NCBI GenBank assembly: GCA_029721515.1
Contig: CM056563.1
Coordinates: 26,305,454-26,369,453, forward strand
DNA length: 64,000 bases
Origin: Synanceia verrucosa
Lineage: Eukaryota; Chordata; Actinopteri; Perciformes; Synanceiidae
Direction of reading: 5' to 3'
Shown: piece by piece, positions 42,591-53,700 of the stretch
Layout of the letters: each line of letters begins with the position of its first letter
Numbering within the stretch: the stretch's first letter is position 1
Notes under the pieces: model-generated
What the model was told of the DNA's origin: nothing
The model's database searches: none
Seen by the model: only the letters and a program-made list of their open reading frames with translations
Position numbers and translations under genes: made by a program

Positions 42591-43300
42591 CATGGTACTT
42601 CCTGTCCTGTTGGAGGAGCAGAGCACTGAGCATCACTTCCTGTATGAGGTCATTCATCATGGCTCAGTCCTGAGACACTGTACTATGATGTCATCAGTGA
42701 AGTTAAACTTATTATGATGATGTCATCAGACACCAGAAACAATTCTTATGAACTCAGGTGTTTCCTGTCGCAGCGTTGTTTTTTTCAACTGGTTTTTAAT
42801 GCCCCATTCATTGTATTCTCATTTCTACATCTTCTTTTCCTTCTTAAGTAAAGTTTATTTATTCATTTCGTATTCAGAGGCGACTTTACATGATGATGTT
42901 TAAAAGATGAGAGGAAAAGAAGAATATAAAATAATCAACTTTAAGTTTAAAGGCAGAACATAAAAGTTCTTCTGTCAACATTCAGTTGAGTAGTGAGCTC
43001 ATTAAATGATTTATTAAATTATTTATTCTATGATTTAGTAAATAATTTATTAAATGATTCAGATGAAGGCGTCACTTTCTTTTTCTCGATCCTGTATATT
43101 CTATATACGTGTGTATTTATTATAAGGTAATAGCATGAGATCTGAATCAGTGATTTTCACAGCACTAACACTACAGTCAAATATATTTTATTCATGGAGT
43201 CCATGATCATAAATCATGTTTTTATAATCTGTAGATTATAACAGTAGCCTCTGTTCCCTATGATCTTTATGTTTTTAATAAAGCTCAGAAGGAGCAGAAG
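42591..43300 (+). other. scn4a: scn4a 3' UTR (inferred)
   Basis: AT-rich non-coding sequence after the stop codon, with a poly(A) signal candidate at 43277. The extent is inferred from that signal only. Confidence 0.55.
43277..43282 (+). terminator. Poly(A) signal AATAAA (scn4a candidate)
   Basis: AATAAA in TTTTTAATAAAGCTCAG, the first canonical hexamer after the scn4a stop codon, 687 nt downstream. Confidence 0.55.
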
Positions 43301-43789
43301 AGGAGGGATCGCTTACAAGGACAGACACACAGGAAGTAGATATGTTCAGAATAGAATTGACTGTTTTGATCTGTATTATATAGTTAGAAAGAAACTTTCT
43401 TAATCCCTCTTAAAATTGCTTTATTATTTCTTCTATTCCTTTATTGTGGTTTATCAATGTTATTATTATTGTTATTATTACTAGTATCTATACTATAGTT
43501 ATTACTAATTTGCACTAATCCTTGTTAAACCTTTGTTCCTTTCTTGAATTCAGACAAACATGACAAACAAAGTATGTTGTTTTGTTGCTAAGAACCCAAT
43601 GTTTCATGTGATTGGTGGATGAGTGTCATCATCCTGCTGACTGGTTGACTTTAAATGTTTGAGAATAATGACAGATGTGACCTGCAGTGATTAAAGCTTC
43701 AGCTCCTGGAAATGTTTCTGTTGTTGTTCTTCAGGCAAACCTTCATACCTGTCCACCTGTATACCTGCATTACTGTATACCTTCTACTT

Positions 43790-43950
43790 CCTGTTCGGAT
43801 GGTTCTACTTCCCGTTCAGATGGTTCTACTTCCTCTTCAGATGGTTCTATTTCCTGTTCAGATGGGTCTACTTCCTGTTGAGATGGTTCCACCTCCTGTT
43901 CAGATGGATCGACTTCCTTTTCAGATGGGTCTACTTCCTCTTCAGAGGCA
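43790..43950. repeat. 21-bp minisatellite
   Basis: About eight copies of a unit like CTACTTCCTGTTCAGATGGTT. It contains no stop in two frames, hence spurious short ORFs. Confidence 0.88.
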
Positions 43951-44039
43951 CAGCAGCAGCTGTTGTTTGATCTAAATGGCCAAAGTTCAAAGAGAAAGAT
44001 AAGAAGAGCAACAGCTGCTAAAGAAGTGACTGAGGATTA

Positions 44040-44202
44040 CACTCACACACACACACACACACACACTTAACCACCCCCACACACACACACTTAAACACAC
44101 ACACACATACACACTTAACCACACACAATCACACACACGCACACACACTTAACCACCCCCCAACACACACTTAACCACACATACACACACACACACACAC
44201 TT

Positions 44203-44244
<42 letters not shown>

Positions 44245-44377
44245 AAACACACGCACACACGCACACACACACACACACACTTAAACACACATACACACAC
44301 ACACACACATACACACTTAACCACACACAATCACACACACGCACACACACTTAACCACCCCCCAACACACACTTAAA

Positions 44378-44418
<41 letters not shown>

Positions 44419-44460
44419 AAACACACGCACACACGCACACACGCACACACACACACACTC
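44040..44460. repeat. Compound CA/TTAA array with higher-order repeats
   Basis: (CA)n blocks separated by ACTTAA(A/C)C. An approximately 180-190-bp block (CTTAACCACACACAATCACA to ACACGCACACACG) occurs at least twice, so larger segments were duplicated. Potential Z-DNA-forming tract about 0.9 kb upstream of gh1. Confidence 0.9.
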
Positions 44461-44734
44461 AGTCAGCTGCTCCTGGATCAGTTTGTTAAAGACAAGCCGT
44501 CTTCCTCTGGATCAGTTTCATGGAGACTTGAATAAATTCAGTTTCTAGTGTGATGTAACTTCTGACCTCAGATCAACTGTGAATAAATTCATTAAACATC
44601 TGACACTGTTTTCCAAAAGTACAAGACATTTGTACATTTTTAAAATATTTTTATATCAGTGACATGTTTCCTGAGGATCTATGAAATACAGAAAATATGA
44701 TTATTAAATAGTAACACCAAGAGTGTCTACTGCA

Positions 44735-44870
44735 CTCAACTTACCTCTACTGGTCTCCACTGATCTCTACTGATCTCTACTTTCTCTACTGATCTCTACT
44801 GAACTCTACTGTTCTCTAGTGGTCTCTACTGGTCTCTACGGGAGTACTCTATTTTACTCCACTGATCTCT
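44735..44870. repeat. CTCTACTGATCTCTACTG tandem repeat
   Basis: Ten or so copies of a 9-11-bp unit CTACTGATCT with variants. Confidence 0.8.
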
Positions 44871-45357
44871 AATGTATCTGGCAGTTTTCATCATGTTTTT
44901 TCTATTAAAATTATTTTCTGTGTTTCGTGAGAAAACAACATCATTTCTCTTTCTGTTCTGTTGTTCAGAAGTTCAGAACCTTTTGGTCCAATTTGTGGCA
45001 AATTTTATGATAAGTGTTGAGTGGAATAAATTTCAGATTAAACATCTGCACAATACTGCACAATACTGGGATTACTCCCAGTATTGTAGGGATTATTCAC
45101 AGGAGCTTCAAGGAGTTCATCACCAGGATGTCATCAGTTTTTTTTCTGGTCCTTATTGTGACACTTTTTTGTTTGGATTTTTAAAAAACCATTACATTAT
45201 TACATGATTGTTGGACTATTTTTCCCCTTTGAATCAATTCAAGTGTCTATAAATATTAAATGTCACAAAGGTGTTGATGATAAACAGAGGTCAGCATACA
45301 GTGGCTGTTTGTTTGGTTCATGTTTCTCTTTATGAATTTAGTCATCTAGTTTTCCTC

Positions 45358-45364
45358 TATAAAA
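45358..45364 (+). promoter_or_regulatory. gh1: TATA box of gh1
   Basis: TATAAAA, 94 nt upstream of the gh1 start codon, leaving room for the usual short 5' UTR (about 60-70 nt). Confidence 0.8.
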
Positions 45365-45457
45365 CCACAAACTGAGCTGAACACATCACAAAGCTCTGAA
45401 CAGCTGAACCCATATCAGATTTACCAGACCTGAACCTGAACTGATCTTCGACCAGCC

Positions 45458-45467
45458 ATGGCCCGAG
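45458..45467 (+). CDS. gh1: gh1 exon 1 (coding part)
   Basis: ATGGCCCGAG, 10 nt (M-A-R and one base), the tiny first coding exon typical of vertebrate GH. Donor gtgaga. The 5' UTR lies just upstream. Confidence 0.93.
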
Positions 45468-46944
45468 GTGAGACAAGAGGATCAGTGGTTTTATCAGCTC
45501 TACTGCAAAACTCCTCTGGTTTCTATTCCTATATTTCATTTAAGTTTATCATTATTTATTTTATTTTATTATACCTGTTTGTCCCTCACCTGTCTGTCTC
45601 CCAGTCATCCTCCTGCTGTCAGTGGTATTTCTGGGTGTGTCCTCTCAGCCAATCACAGACAGCCAGCGTCTCTTCTCCATTGCTGTCAGCAGAGTTCAAC
45701 ACCTCCACCTGCTTGCTTGGAGACTCTTTGAAGAATTTGTAAGTGTTTGACAGCTCAGAAGAAACACTGTGTGTGACTGTGTGTACTACAGTTTGTACTA
45801 CTGTGTGTATTTGTGTCTGTTAGGAAAGCTCACTGCAGACGGAGGAGCAGCGTCAACTCAACAAGATATTCCTGCAGGATTCCTGTAACTCTGACAACAT
45901 CATCAGTCCCATTGACAAGCACGAGACACAGCGCAGCTCTGTAAGAGCACTGCACAGCACTACATAGTGCTGCATGAAATTATACAATACTACATAATAT
46001 TGCACTATATTACACAATCTCACTATCCCCTATTGATTGGTTGGTTCTAGGTTCTGAAGCTTTTATCTATCTCCTACCGTTTGGTTGAGTCTTGGGAGTC
46101 CCCCAGTCGTTCTCTGTCTGGAGTTCCTGCTCCTAGAAACCAGATTTCCTCCAAACTGTCTGAACTGAAGACAGGAATCCTGCTGTTGATAAAGGTGAGA
46201 ACATCACAAGTAAACACTGATTTGGGCTCCATCCACACGACAATGGCACGACAAGGCTTGTGAGAACGTTACTGGAATTATTTCCGTCTACATGGCAACG
46301 TGATAACGAGTGACAAGGATGTAATACATATGCCATGCTGATAGGTGGCACTGCAAAGAAACACAGAGAGACCCACGAAAAAGAATGAAAGAATGCAATG
46401 AGCATGCACATGAAGTCCTTGTTTACTACTCCTTCTGGTACACACTGCAACTCCAAAACGGCGTAGTCAGATCTTCTCACTCTGGGACCTGTTGTCAGAA
46501 AATACCGTTTTGGGTCTCTGACAACGCCGGAGCCGTCTGTTGGTAAGCCAGAATCGGTAGGCCTATTAAAATTTATCGGATTCACAGAATTCCATTGTCG
46601 TATGGATGGAATCTTGATCTCGACAAGCAGCCTACCTGTGACTGACCACCTGGTCCTACAGGCCAATCAGGATGCAGCAGAGCTGTTTCCTGACAGCTCG
46701 GCCCTGCAGCTGGCTCCTTATGGGAACTACTACCAGAGCTTGGGAGCCGATGAGTCGCTGAGAAGAACCTATGAGCTGCTGGCCTGTTTCAAGAAAGATA
46801 TGCACAAGGTGAGGAAGTGGCCAGGTGTGATACCACAGTAATGATGTCATGATGATGTCATGATGACGTTTGTGTTCACAGGTCGAGACATACCTGACAG
46901 TGGCAAAATGTCGACTCTCTCCAGAAGCCAACTGTACCCTGTAG
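45458..46944 (+). CDS. gh1: gh1: growth hormone (somatotropin) precursor, complete, 6 exons
   Basis: Secreted pituitary four-helix cytokine that binds the growth hormone receptor and drives growth and IGF-1 production. Exons: 45458-45467, 45605-45738, 45824-45940, 46051-46194, 46662-46808, 46882-46944; 204 codons plus stop. Signal peptide MARVILLLSVVFLGVSS (1-17), mature chain starting QPITDSQRLFS (18-204). Cysteines at 69, 177, 194 and 202 give the two disulphides of fish GH; N201-C-T203 is a glycosylation sequon. Conserved blocks: QLNKIFLQD, SPIDKHETQRSS, ISYRLVESWE, DSSALQLAPYGNYYQSLGAD, TYELLACFKKDMHKVETYL. The sixth exon (an intron absent from mammals) is typical of percomorphs and salmonids. 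Confidence 0.97.
45605..45738 (+). CDS. gh1: gh1 exon 2 (signal peptide, helix 1)
   Basis: Residues 4-48: VILLLSVVFLGVSS, cleavage before QPITDSQRLFSIAVSRVQHL, then HLLAWRLFEEF. Trp after LLA and EEF look unusual for the family, where I recall LLAQRLFSDF-like sequences. Confidence 0.95.
45824..45940 (+). CDS. gh1: gh1 exon 3
   Basis: Residues 49-87, ESSLQTEEQRQLNKIFLQDS then CNSDNIISPIDKHETQRSS. Contains Cys69. Confidence 0.96.
46051..46194 (+). CDS. gh1: gh1 exon 4 (helix 2)
   Basis: Residues 88-135, VLKLLSISYRLVESWESPSR, SLSGVPAPRNQISSKLSELK, TGILLLIK. Donor AAG/gtgaga, phase 0. Confidence 0.96.
46226..46613. mobile_element. MITE in gh1 intron 4
   Basis: Inverted ends: GGCTCCATCCACACGACAATGG at left and, inverted, GATTCCATCCATACGACAATGG at right. 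About 390 bp, non-coding, hAT-like in style. It makes up most of the 467-bp intron. The target duplication is not clean. Confidence 0.72.
46662..46808 (+). CDS. gh1: gh1 exon 5 (helix 3 and start of helix 4)
   Basis: Residues 136-184, ANQDAAELFPDSSALQLAPY, GNYYQSLGADESLRRTYELL, ACFKKDMHK. Contains Cys177. The following intron is the extra teleost one. Confidence 0.96.
46882..46944 (+). CDS. gh1: gh1 exon 6 (C-terminus)
   Basis: Residues 185-204, VETYLTVAKCRLSPEANCTL, then TAG. Contains Cys194 and Cys202. Confidence 0.96.
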   Translation, partial: VETYLTVAKCRLSPEANCTL

Positions 46945-47144
46945 CCCCGCCCTTCCTGTAAGAAACCCCACCCATGTGCAATGATGTAATCATGTGTGTC
47001 CTGTAGCCCTGCTTCCATGTTTTCTGACACTGATAGCTAGCAATAGCATTAGTATTAGTATTAGTTTGCTTCTGTTCTTCTGTTTTCTGATGTTTTTATG
47101 ATAGCAGATATGAACAGGAAGTGACCTCATACTATGGCATATGA

Positions 47145-47150
47145 AATAAA
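47145..47150 (+). terminator. gh1: gh1 poly(A) signal AATAAA
   Basis: AATAAA in ATGAAATAAAGTGTGCTG, 200 nt after the stop codon, followed by a GT-rich stretch. Confidence 0.85.
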
Positions 47151-47399
47151 GTGTGCTGTGTTGCATTCACATGTGTGTTGATGATTCATAAACCTGAGAT
47201 AATTTAACTGTGAACAATTCCTTGTGATGACAAACACAACACAAAGGTTTGACAGTTCTGCATGACTTTAGCTGTAGGGCTGCCTCTAACACTTCAACTA
47301 TATTATTCAATCGATTAAAACCGATTGGTCTATGAAATTTAACATAAAAAGGTGCCAAAGATATGACTTCCTCGAGGAGACAAGAAGCACAAGCGCATC

Positions 47400-47689
47400 A
47401 ATCGCATGGAAACAGCAGAGGGCAGCGATACAGCTTGGATGCGTCTAGTCTGCCAAAACCAAAGAAGAAGAAGAAGCGCCTAGGATGCTTCGGCTCTCTC
47501 CGTAAGGCAGTCGCTCGGCTCTGCCCGGCCTTCTAACCCTTCGGTATTCTTCGGCTAAGCTCGACTGTTAACGGTCGGTGTGTTTAAATCTTCGGCCGCA
47601 GCTCCTTCTGGAGACTGAAGTAAAGAAAGAGCCGAGAGAAAAGAGGGAAAACAGACGACAAGAACAGATTAGCAGAGTCTTGAAGCGGA
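47400..47689 (+). promoter_or_regulatory. cdc27: cdc27 CpG-rich promoter / 5' UTR region
   Basis: Local rise in CpG (GCTTCGGCTCTCTCCGTAAG, CTCGGCTCTGCCCGGCC, ATCTTCGGCCGCAGC) with no TATA box before the cdc27 start codon, as expected of a housekeeping cell-cycle gene. The exact transcription start cannot be read from sequence. Confidence 0.6.
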
Positions 47690-47716
47690 ATGACGGTGCT
47701 GCAGGAACCCGTCCAG
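47690..47716 (+). CDS. cdc27: cdc27 exon 1
   Basis: MTVLQEPVQ, 27 nt, ATG in a CpG-rich context, donor CAG/gtaaaa. This matches the CDC27 N-terminus. Confidence 0.93.
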
Positions 47717-50700
47717 GTAAAAACACATATTTAGCTCGTTGTCATGAGCGGAAAGCTGAGGTTTATGAAGCTCGAATCGCTGCCTGCTGTGCCCCGGCCC
47801 CACGGTTTGTTCAATCCGCGGTATGAGAGCTCTCCCTCTGCCACAGGCCCAACAGATCGCCGTTAGCAAAACGGAATGTTTTTATTGGCGTTATTGGGGT
47901 TACAAATCGGATCATTACAGTGAGGTTTGTTCTGTCAGGGGTCGTTTGGTACGAGACTTTAACACAATGCTAGTTCGTTTGCTAACGTCAGCTTGGTTAC
48001 AGTTCAGATAATTGCCAGACTCCGTTAACAAATTGGTCAATTTGCGATTTCCATTGGTTTCCGTAAGGAAATACATTGAGTGGAAAAATTACGGTGGGCT
48101 TTGGTGATTTGTTTGGCGTTCACTGTCGCTTCGGCACCGGCCGAATTCTCATGTGTATTTTAGTTCGCTGTGTAATACAACATAAACTTCGCATTTGGTC
48201 TCATGGTCGTCCGCTGTGGCTGAGGTCAAAATGCGCCGCTGAGTGCGGCAGCACAGTTATTAAAGTTATATTCTACCGAAACCCAACATGTCTGATTGAT
48301 TGTATGTATGCCGACTATACCAATGCATCATATTCACTGGTTGAAACTATTTTGAAAGGTCGTATGTTTCTGTTGATAAGCAGGGTGATGAAATAAGTTG
48401 GATTCTAAATGGAGTTTTGTATCATTAGCGTTGCAGCTGAAATGCTAACGTTAACAGTTGTGTTAGCTGTTAATCACTGTGGCAAACGTTTAGTTGAGCG
48501 GCTTCACTCAGCAGAAAGTCACCCCTAAAGTCCATAAGTGAAAATATACGGCTTTGGTGAGACTATAACCGTACTGTAGGCAAAGGGTGACCCCCTCAGA
48601 CGAGCCGCAGCTAGGCTAAAGTTAACCAACAACTGGCTAGCATCTTTTTGCTAACGCTAACTAACATCGGCTAGCTGCTGGTTAATATGAGCAGTGTTAG
48701 CCATCAGCTGGGTAGCTGCCATGTCAGACGGAATTACACAGAGATAAACAGATTGTAGTTCAGTCAGTATAAATATCTGCTGAACGAACGTTTACATCAT
48801 AGCTATATTTGAGACTTTCACAATGCATGCTACATGATGCTTCATGCTGTAAGGTAGGTGTCCAGATATGCAGATATGAGTGTATGCAAGCTGTTATTGA
48901 TTATATTTATTAGTTTCGACTGTTATTAATATTATGGAACAGGAAACGAGTTCCTCTGAATATTTGATGATGATAGTAGTAACCATAACCACTGTGTGTG
49001 AACATAACAGCTGACTGGTGAGAATCAGGACTCGTTGACATTTCTGATCAGAGAAACACAAGGTAATAATATTATAATTAGCATTATAGAACCACTAGTT
49101 AATAATATCTTAATCAACATACAGAAACGCTTCTTGATAATATTGAATTAATATAGAGAACCACTACTTAATAATTATAATAAACGTTAACATTACAGTT
49201 GTTAAATCTGTCTCTCTCTCTGTCAGGCTGCAGTGTGGCAGGCTCTGAACCACTACGCCTTCCTGGATGCAGTTTTTCTTGCTGAGAGACTCTATGCTGA
49301 AGGTAATACTTGTCTGTCTACTAGACTGTCTGTCTCTCAGTGAGGTCAGAGGAGACGTCTACCTGCTGGCTACATGCTGACCAGTTATTGAATGAAGATG
49401 GACATTTGCACAACTACACTGAGTTTTTAAAAAAAATATTGAATTCCTATTACACTTAAAGAATTTGGCATAATGTTTGATGCTATACCTGTGGAACTGT
49501 TGCTGTTATTGCGAGGCAATAGTAGTCCACAGTTAAGTGTACATTTTGAGGCAAATTTAATGTTAGATGGTTTAAATGTGACAGACAAAAAATGCACTAA
49601 TAGGCATATAAGGAAAGTTTGCCAAGAAATTACAACCCCATCAGCTAAACTACTTTGGAACTCAAAATTTATAGGTATAAACTGGAACTCATTGTGGACC
49701 TCAAGAAGCAGGTACTGTGTCACAAACAAGATAAAGGAAGTTTCTTTTAAGATCATACATTCAATTTATCCTAGGGCTGAACGATTTATCGTTTTCAGAT
49801 CGAAACTGTGATTTCAGACAACTCGATCCTGTGATCATCAAAGCTGCGTTTTTTTGCAGCGCTTCTGACTGACACAGGATCTGTTGTTTTAATTATTTTA
49901 CATATACATGCCGGCACTCTACCGTCCTGCCAAGCTCACCAATCTGAAGCGGCATGCTATGCGTGGACAGGCCACGCTAACCAATCAGTGCTGCTCCTGC
50001 TTTGTAACGTTAACATGTTAAGAAATTACTTCAGCGGAAACAGAAGCAAAGGAGGGGATGACAAACAGCACGGCTGTCTTTAGGCGGTATCTGGGCTTTG
50101 AGGCTGCAGGCGTGCACCAGAAACAGGAACTGTGCGTAAAACCTGCCACTCTAAAGTTGTAGCATCCAGCGGAAACACAACCAACTTTTACCAACACTTG
50201 AAAAATCACCACAGGCATTTGCACGAGGAGTGCATGACAAAAAAGTCCAGTGAAAAGTCTAATGGAAATGATTCACGTGCTCAGATGTTACCAGGGACGA
50301 GGGGACCCTCAGATTGATAGTGACGCTGATCCGTCTCCCCACTTTCCAGCATAAGGAGACAAACAGCACTGGTAAAACAGAGCATTAATGTCATAAAACA
50401 GAGCATTAATGTCATTGCAGCAGCAGTGGGAGCTCGGCATTTGTGTTCAGCCCGCGGTGTATTCAACAATGTCTGACTTTCCAAGCTCCAAATAAGAATT
50501 TAAATCTCCAACTCAGAAAGTCGGCTTAATCTCCTCAAAAAGATATTCATGCTATCTGCTACTGACGTAAACAGTAAACATGTTTTGTTGTACGTGTATA
50601 AGGCTGGAAGCGCTGGGAACACTACACTTTGGGGTTATGTTGAATTGAGCTCCAAGTTCCAACTTTCAGTGAACACACCACAATGCAAACTTTGACTCCC

Positions 50701-53700
50701 CAGGGTCCTAAAGAGAAAGAAGTTGCAGCCTGCGGCTAGTGATCATCATCAGAATGTTGTCTAGTATGTCTACCATGATAGAGCCTTAATTACACAAAAA
50801 TAACCTATTGAGTTGAAATTATAAAATAATAATAATTATTATTGATGACATTAAGTCATTGTGTAATTTTCTGTCATGTTTGTAAAGGTCACTGTACACA
50901 TTGTGAATATGGCACTGAGGTTTCATTTGAAGAAAATCATGAATCGAATTGAAATCAAAATATCTGCCAGAAAAATCGCAATTCAATCTTTTCCTGAAAT
51001 CGTTCAGCCCTAATTTATCCTGTCAATCAAGCCATCTCCAGATAAAAAGATGTTAATGTCAGTTGTACGTTTTGTGGAAAAGAGGAGGAAATTATTTGTC
51101 ATCTATTTTTTGAATGTCATTATACTCATTTCTTTTGGAAGGAACTTGAAAATATGTTTGAATATTTGATGGTATTAAGCTTAAACTTAAAAAAAACCTG
51201 TCTGTTTGTATACCTGTCTGTCTCTCAGTGAGGTCAGAGGAGGCCCTCTACCTGCTGGCTACATGCTACTACCGCTCTGGGAAGCCATATAAAGCGTACC
51301 GACTGCTGAAGGCTCACAGCTGCTCCACACCGCAGGTTCGATTCCTGCTGGCAAAGTGCTGTGTTGAACTGAGCAAGTAAGTACACACACACACACACAC
51401 ACACACACTCTAGGGCTGAACGATTTTGGAAATTAATCTAATTGCGATTTGTTTTTTCTCAGTATTGCGACTGCGATTTAATGTGATAATTTTTTTATAG
51501 GGCCTCTTTTCATGTACTTTTCAGTGAACACAAGCAATAAATTAATCTGTTTCATAATAAACAATGAGATTTAAAGCACAGATTACAACAAAATGCAAAC
51601 AGATCTTTCATTTCACATTTTGAACTGTTTTTTTTTCTTACTGATCTTTTTAATGTCTGTATGTCTGTCAGTACAAACAATAAAAATAAAATAAATGCAG
51701 ACAAATCTGGCTTTACCTCTTCAACATACCTAACTTTTCACATTTGTAAACATGTGGACTGCACTTCTTAAAACCCTTCTGAGCTTAACAGGACAGTCTA
51801 TAAATAAATAAATGAAATATACAGCTATTAAAAAAAATAAAGCTTACTGATTTCCAGTCAGTAGCATCACAGGGGGTTGTTTTGTTTTCTTCTTATTATT
51901 AATTATTTTGAGCTTTCAGTACTTCTCATGATTAAATTTAATGTATACACACATAATACACAGGCATAAAAGACAGAAGCCTTGCATAAACAGTCAGAGT
52001 TCAATTTCAATAGTAAGTGCTTATAGCAGACACACCCCTCTTACTGTCCATAGTTGTTTACGCTGCTACTTGATTTTATTCAACAATAGCTGAAAATCTT
52101 GTTACAAAGCCGAACACTGTGTCGCCAATTTAGGCACATATTATGCCAGGGGACAAGGAGAGATCGGTGGGGTTGCTGTGATATGCTTTACTATATCTGA
52201 GACGATACCCGAAGCGCTTTACATCATACATCACATTCACCCATTCACACAGTGAGAGCGGAAGCTGCCATGCAAGGCACTAACCACGACCCCTCAGGGG
52301 CAGTTAAAAGTTCTGTCTTGCTCAGGGACGACATGAGCTCTCCAGGCCGGAATCAAACTCACACAACATAGTGTCCCTCTTTGGTAACAAACTTTCAGCT
52401 GTGTCAGATTCTGTCCAGTCTGAGGCCATTGTGCAAAATGAAATGCAAAAATGTCAACATATTTACCTTTTCTGGTTTAAGTTATGATCTAAGAGGGGAA
52501 ACAGTGTACCTGCTGACACTGAATATTCTGTCTGATGGAAGACTGGCTGCTGGATACACAAAAGCTTTTTTACCAGCCTAGCAAGATGAGGCTTTGTAAA
52601 GAAAAGAAGTATAAAAAAATGCCCATGCCATTATTGTTATGAATCATTATTATAGTAGCATAGTAAAGAGCTATATAAAAACAGACCATTTATTATCATT
52701 AGGCTACTATTCATATAAATATACGGAAGAGTTAGCTTATACTTGTTTTTGTTGTTAAACAAAACCGTCTAGCTCAGGTTAAGAAAGTGTCCTGATTAGC
52801 TTCACACATTTAGCTGATCCAGCTGCTTGCTGGTATTTGGTTGATTCCAACGTCCACTTAATTATATGGTAATACACACGTAGTGACCGCCAACTAATGA
52901 AGTGTATGCCGTTGTTGTGCCTTCAACTAACGCTCAATAATGCTGTTTTCATTTCACAGTTTCACCGTCTTTGTGAATGAAAGTTTAGCTGTTTAGCTTA
53001 GAATATTAGCTACTAACAAGTGGCTGCACTGTGGTATGGGGCTTATGTTAACATTAGCCCCATTACAGACGAATCGTTGCATTCTCCCTCAACCCGAAGT
53101 CCCCACATCATGCATTTCAGCTAAAACGTTAACATTAACTTATCTTGCATTGGCTATAGAGTTGTGAGTCACGCAGGTGAGTCATGGGGTTCAATGTATT
53201 GCTGCCTTTAGCAGACACTTTTTCAACTGTCCCTCGGCATTCTTAAAATACCTAAAATACGCCCATACTTCAGACTTGGTCCTCTTTGAAGGCTGATAGA
53301 TGTCCTGAGCGCTGTCGTCTCCTCCTTCGGCCGTGAGTCCAGCTTCAGAAAGTGTAAACGTTACAAGATGTCCTGGCTGCAGACCTCCAGTGTGAGGTCA
53401 CTTCCGGATACATTTCAAAATGATATATTGCGAATGCACTTCCGGTTGAATCGTTTCCTCACAAATGCGTTTATTAGTGTCTCTCAAACATTAGGTTATA
53501 GCTACAAAGTGCGACTGCGCAGCAACTTCAGCAGACTGATGAGATGCCGGAAAGGCTCGCAGTACCTATACCGCAGGCACGGTAATCGACCGTGATAATG
53601 TTTTATTTTGAAATTAAAACGGTAATTGTTATCGTCAACATTTTTATAGTGGTTTACCGCTACAACGCGTCTCGTTTGTTTAGGTTTTTTTTTTTTTTTT

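Larger units (their letters stand above)
43301..45357. other. scn4a-gh1 intergenic spacer
   Basis: No gene seen. It holds a 21-bp minisatellite (43790-43950), a 420-bp CA array (44040-44460) and a CTCTACTGAT repeat (44735-44870). The proximal gh1 promoter region follows. Pituitary (Pit-1) sites are expected upstream of the TATA box in fish gh genes, but I could not assign one confidently. Confidence 0.6.
49303..51228. other. cdc27 intron 2 with duplicated exon-3 start, L1 and hAT
   Basis: Contains a partial copy of the exon 3 acceptor and first about 38 nt (49315-49379), an L1 fragment and a hAT element inserted in the L1. No real exon between exons 2 and 3. Confidence 0.8.

Noticed and set aside
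44115..44330. Cys/Val-rich 71-aa reading frame
   Set aside because: It is a translation of the CA/TG array; repeat artefact.
47823..48396. Short frames after cdc27 exon 1
   Set aside because: No family similarity, overlapping frames, located in intron 1; the longer one starts and ends arbitrarily.
49341..49379. Extra cdc27 exon
   Set aside because: It duplicates the start of exon 3 but has lost one base and has no donor.
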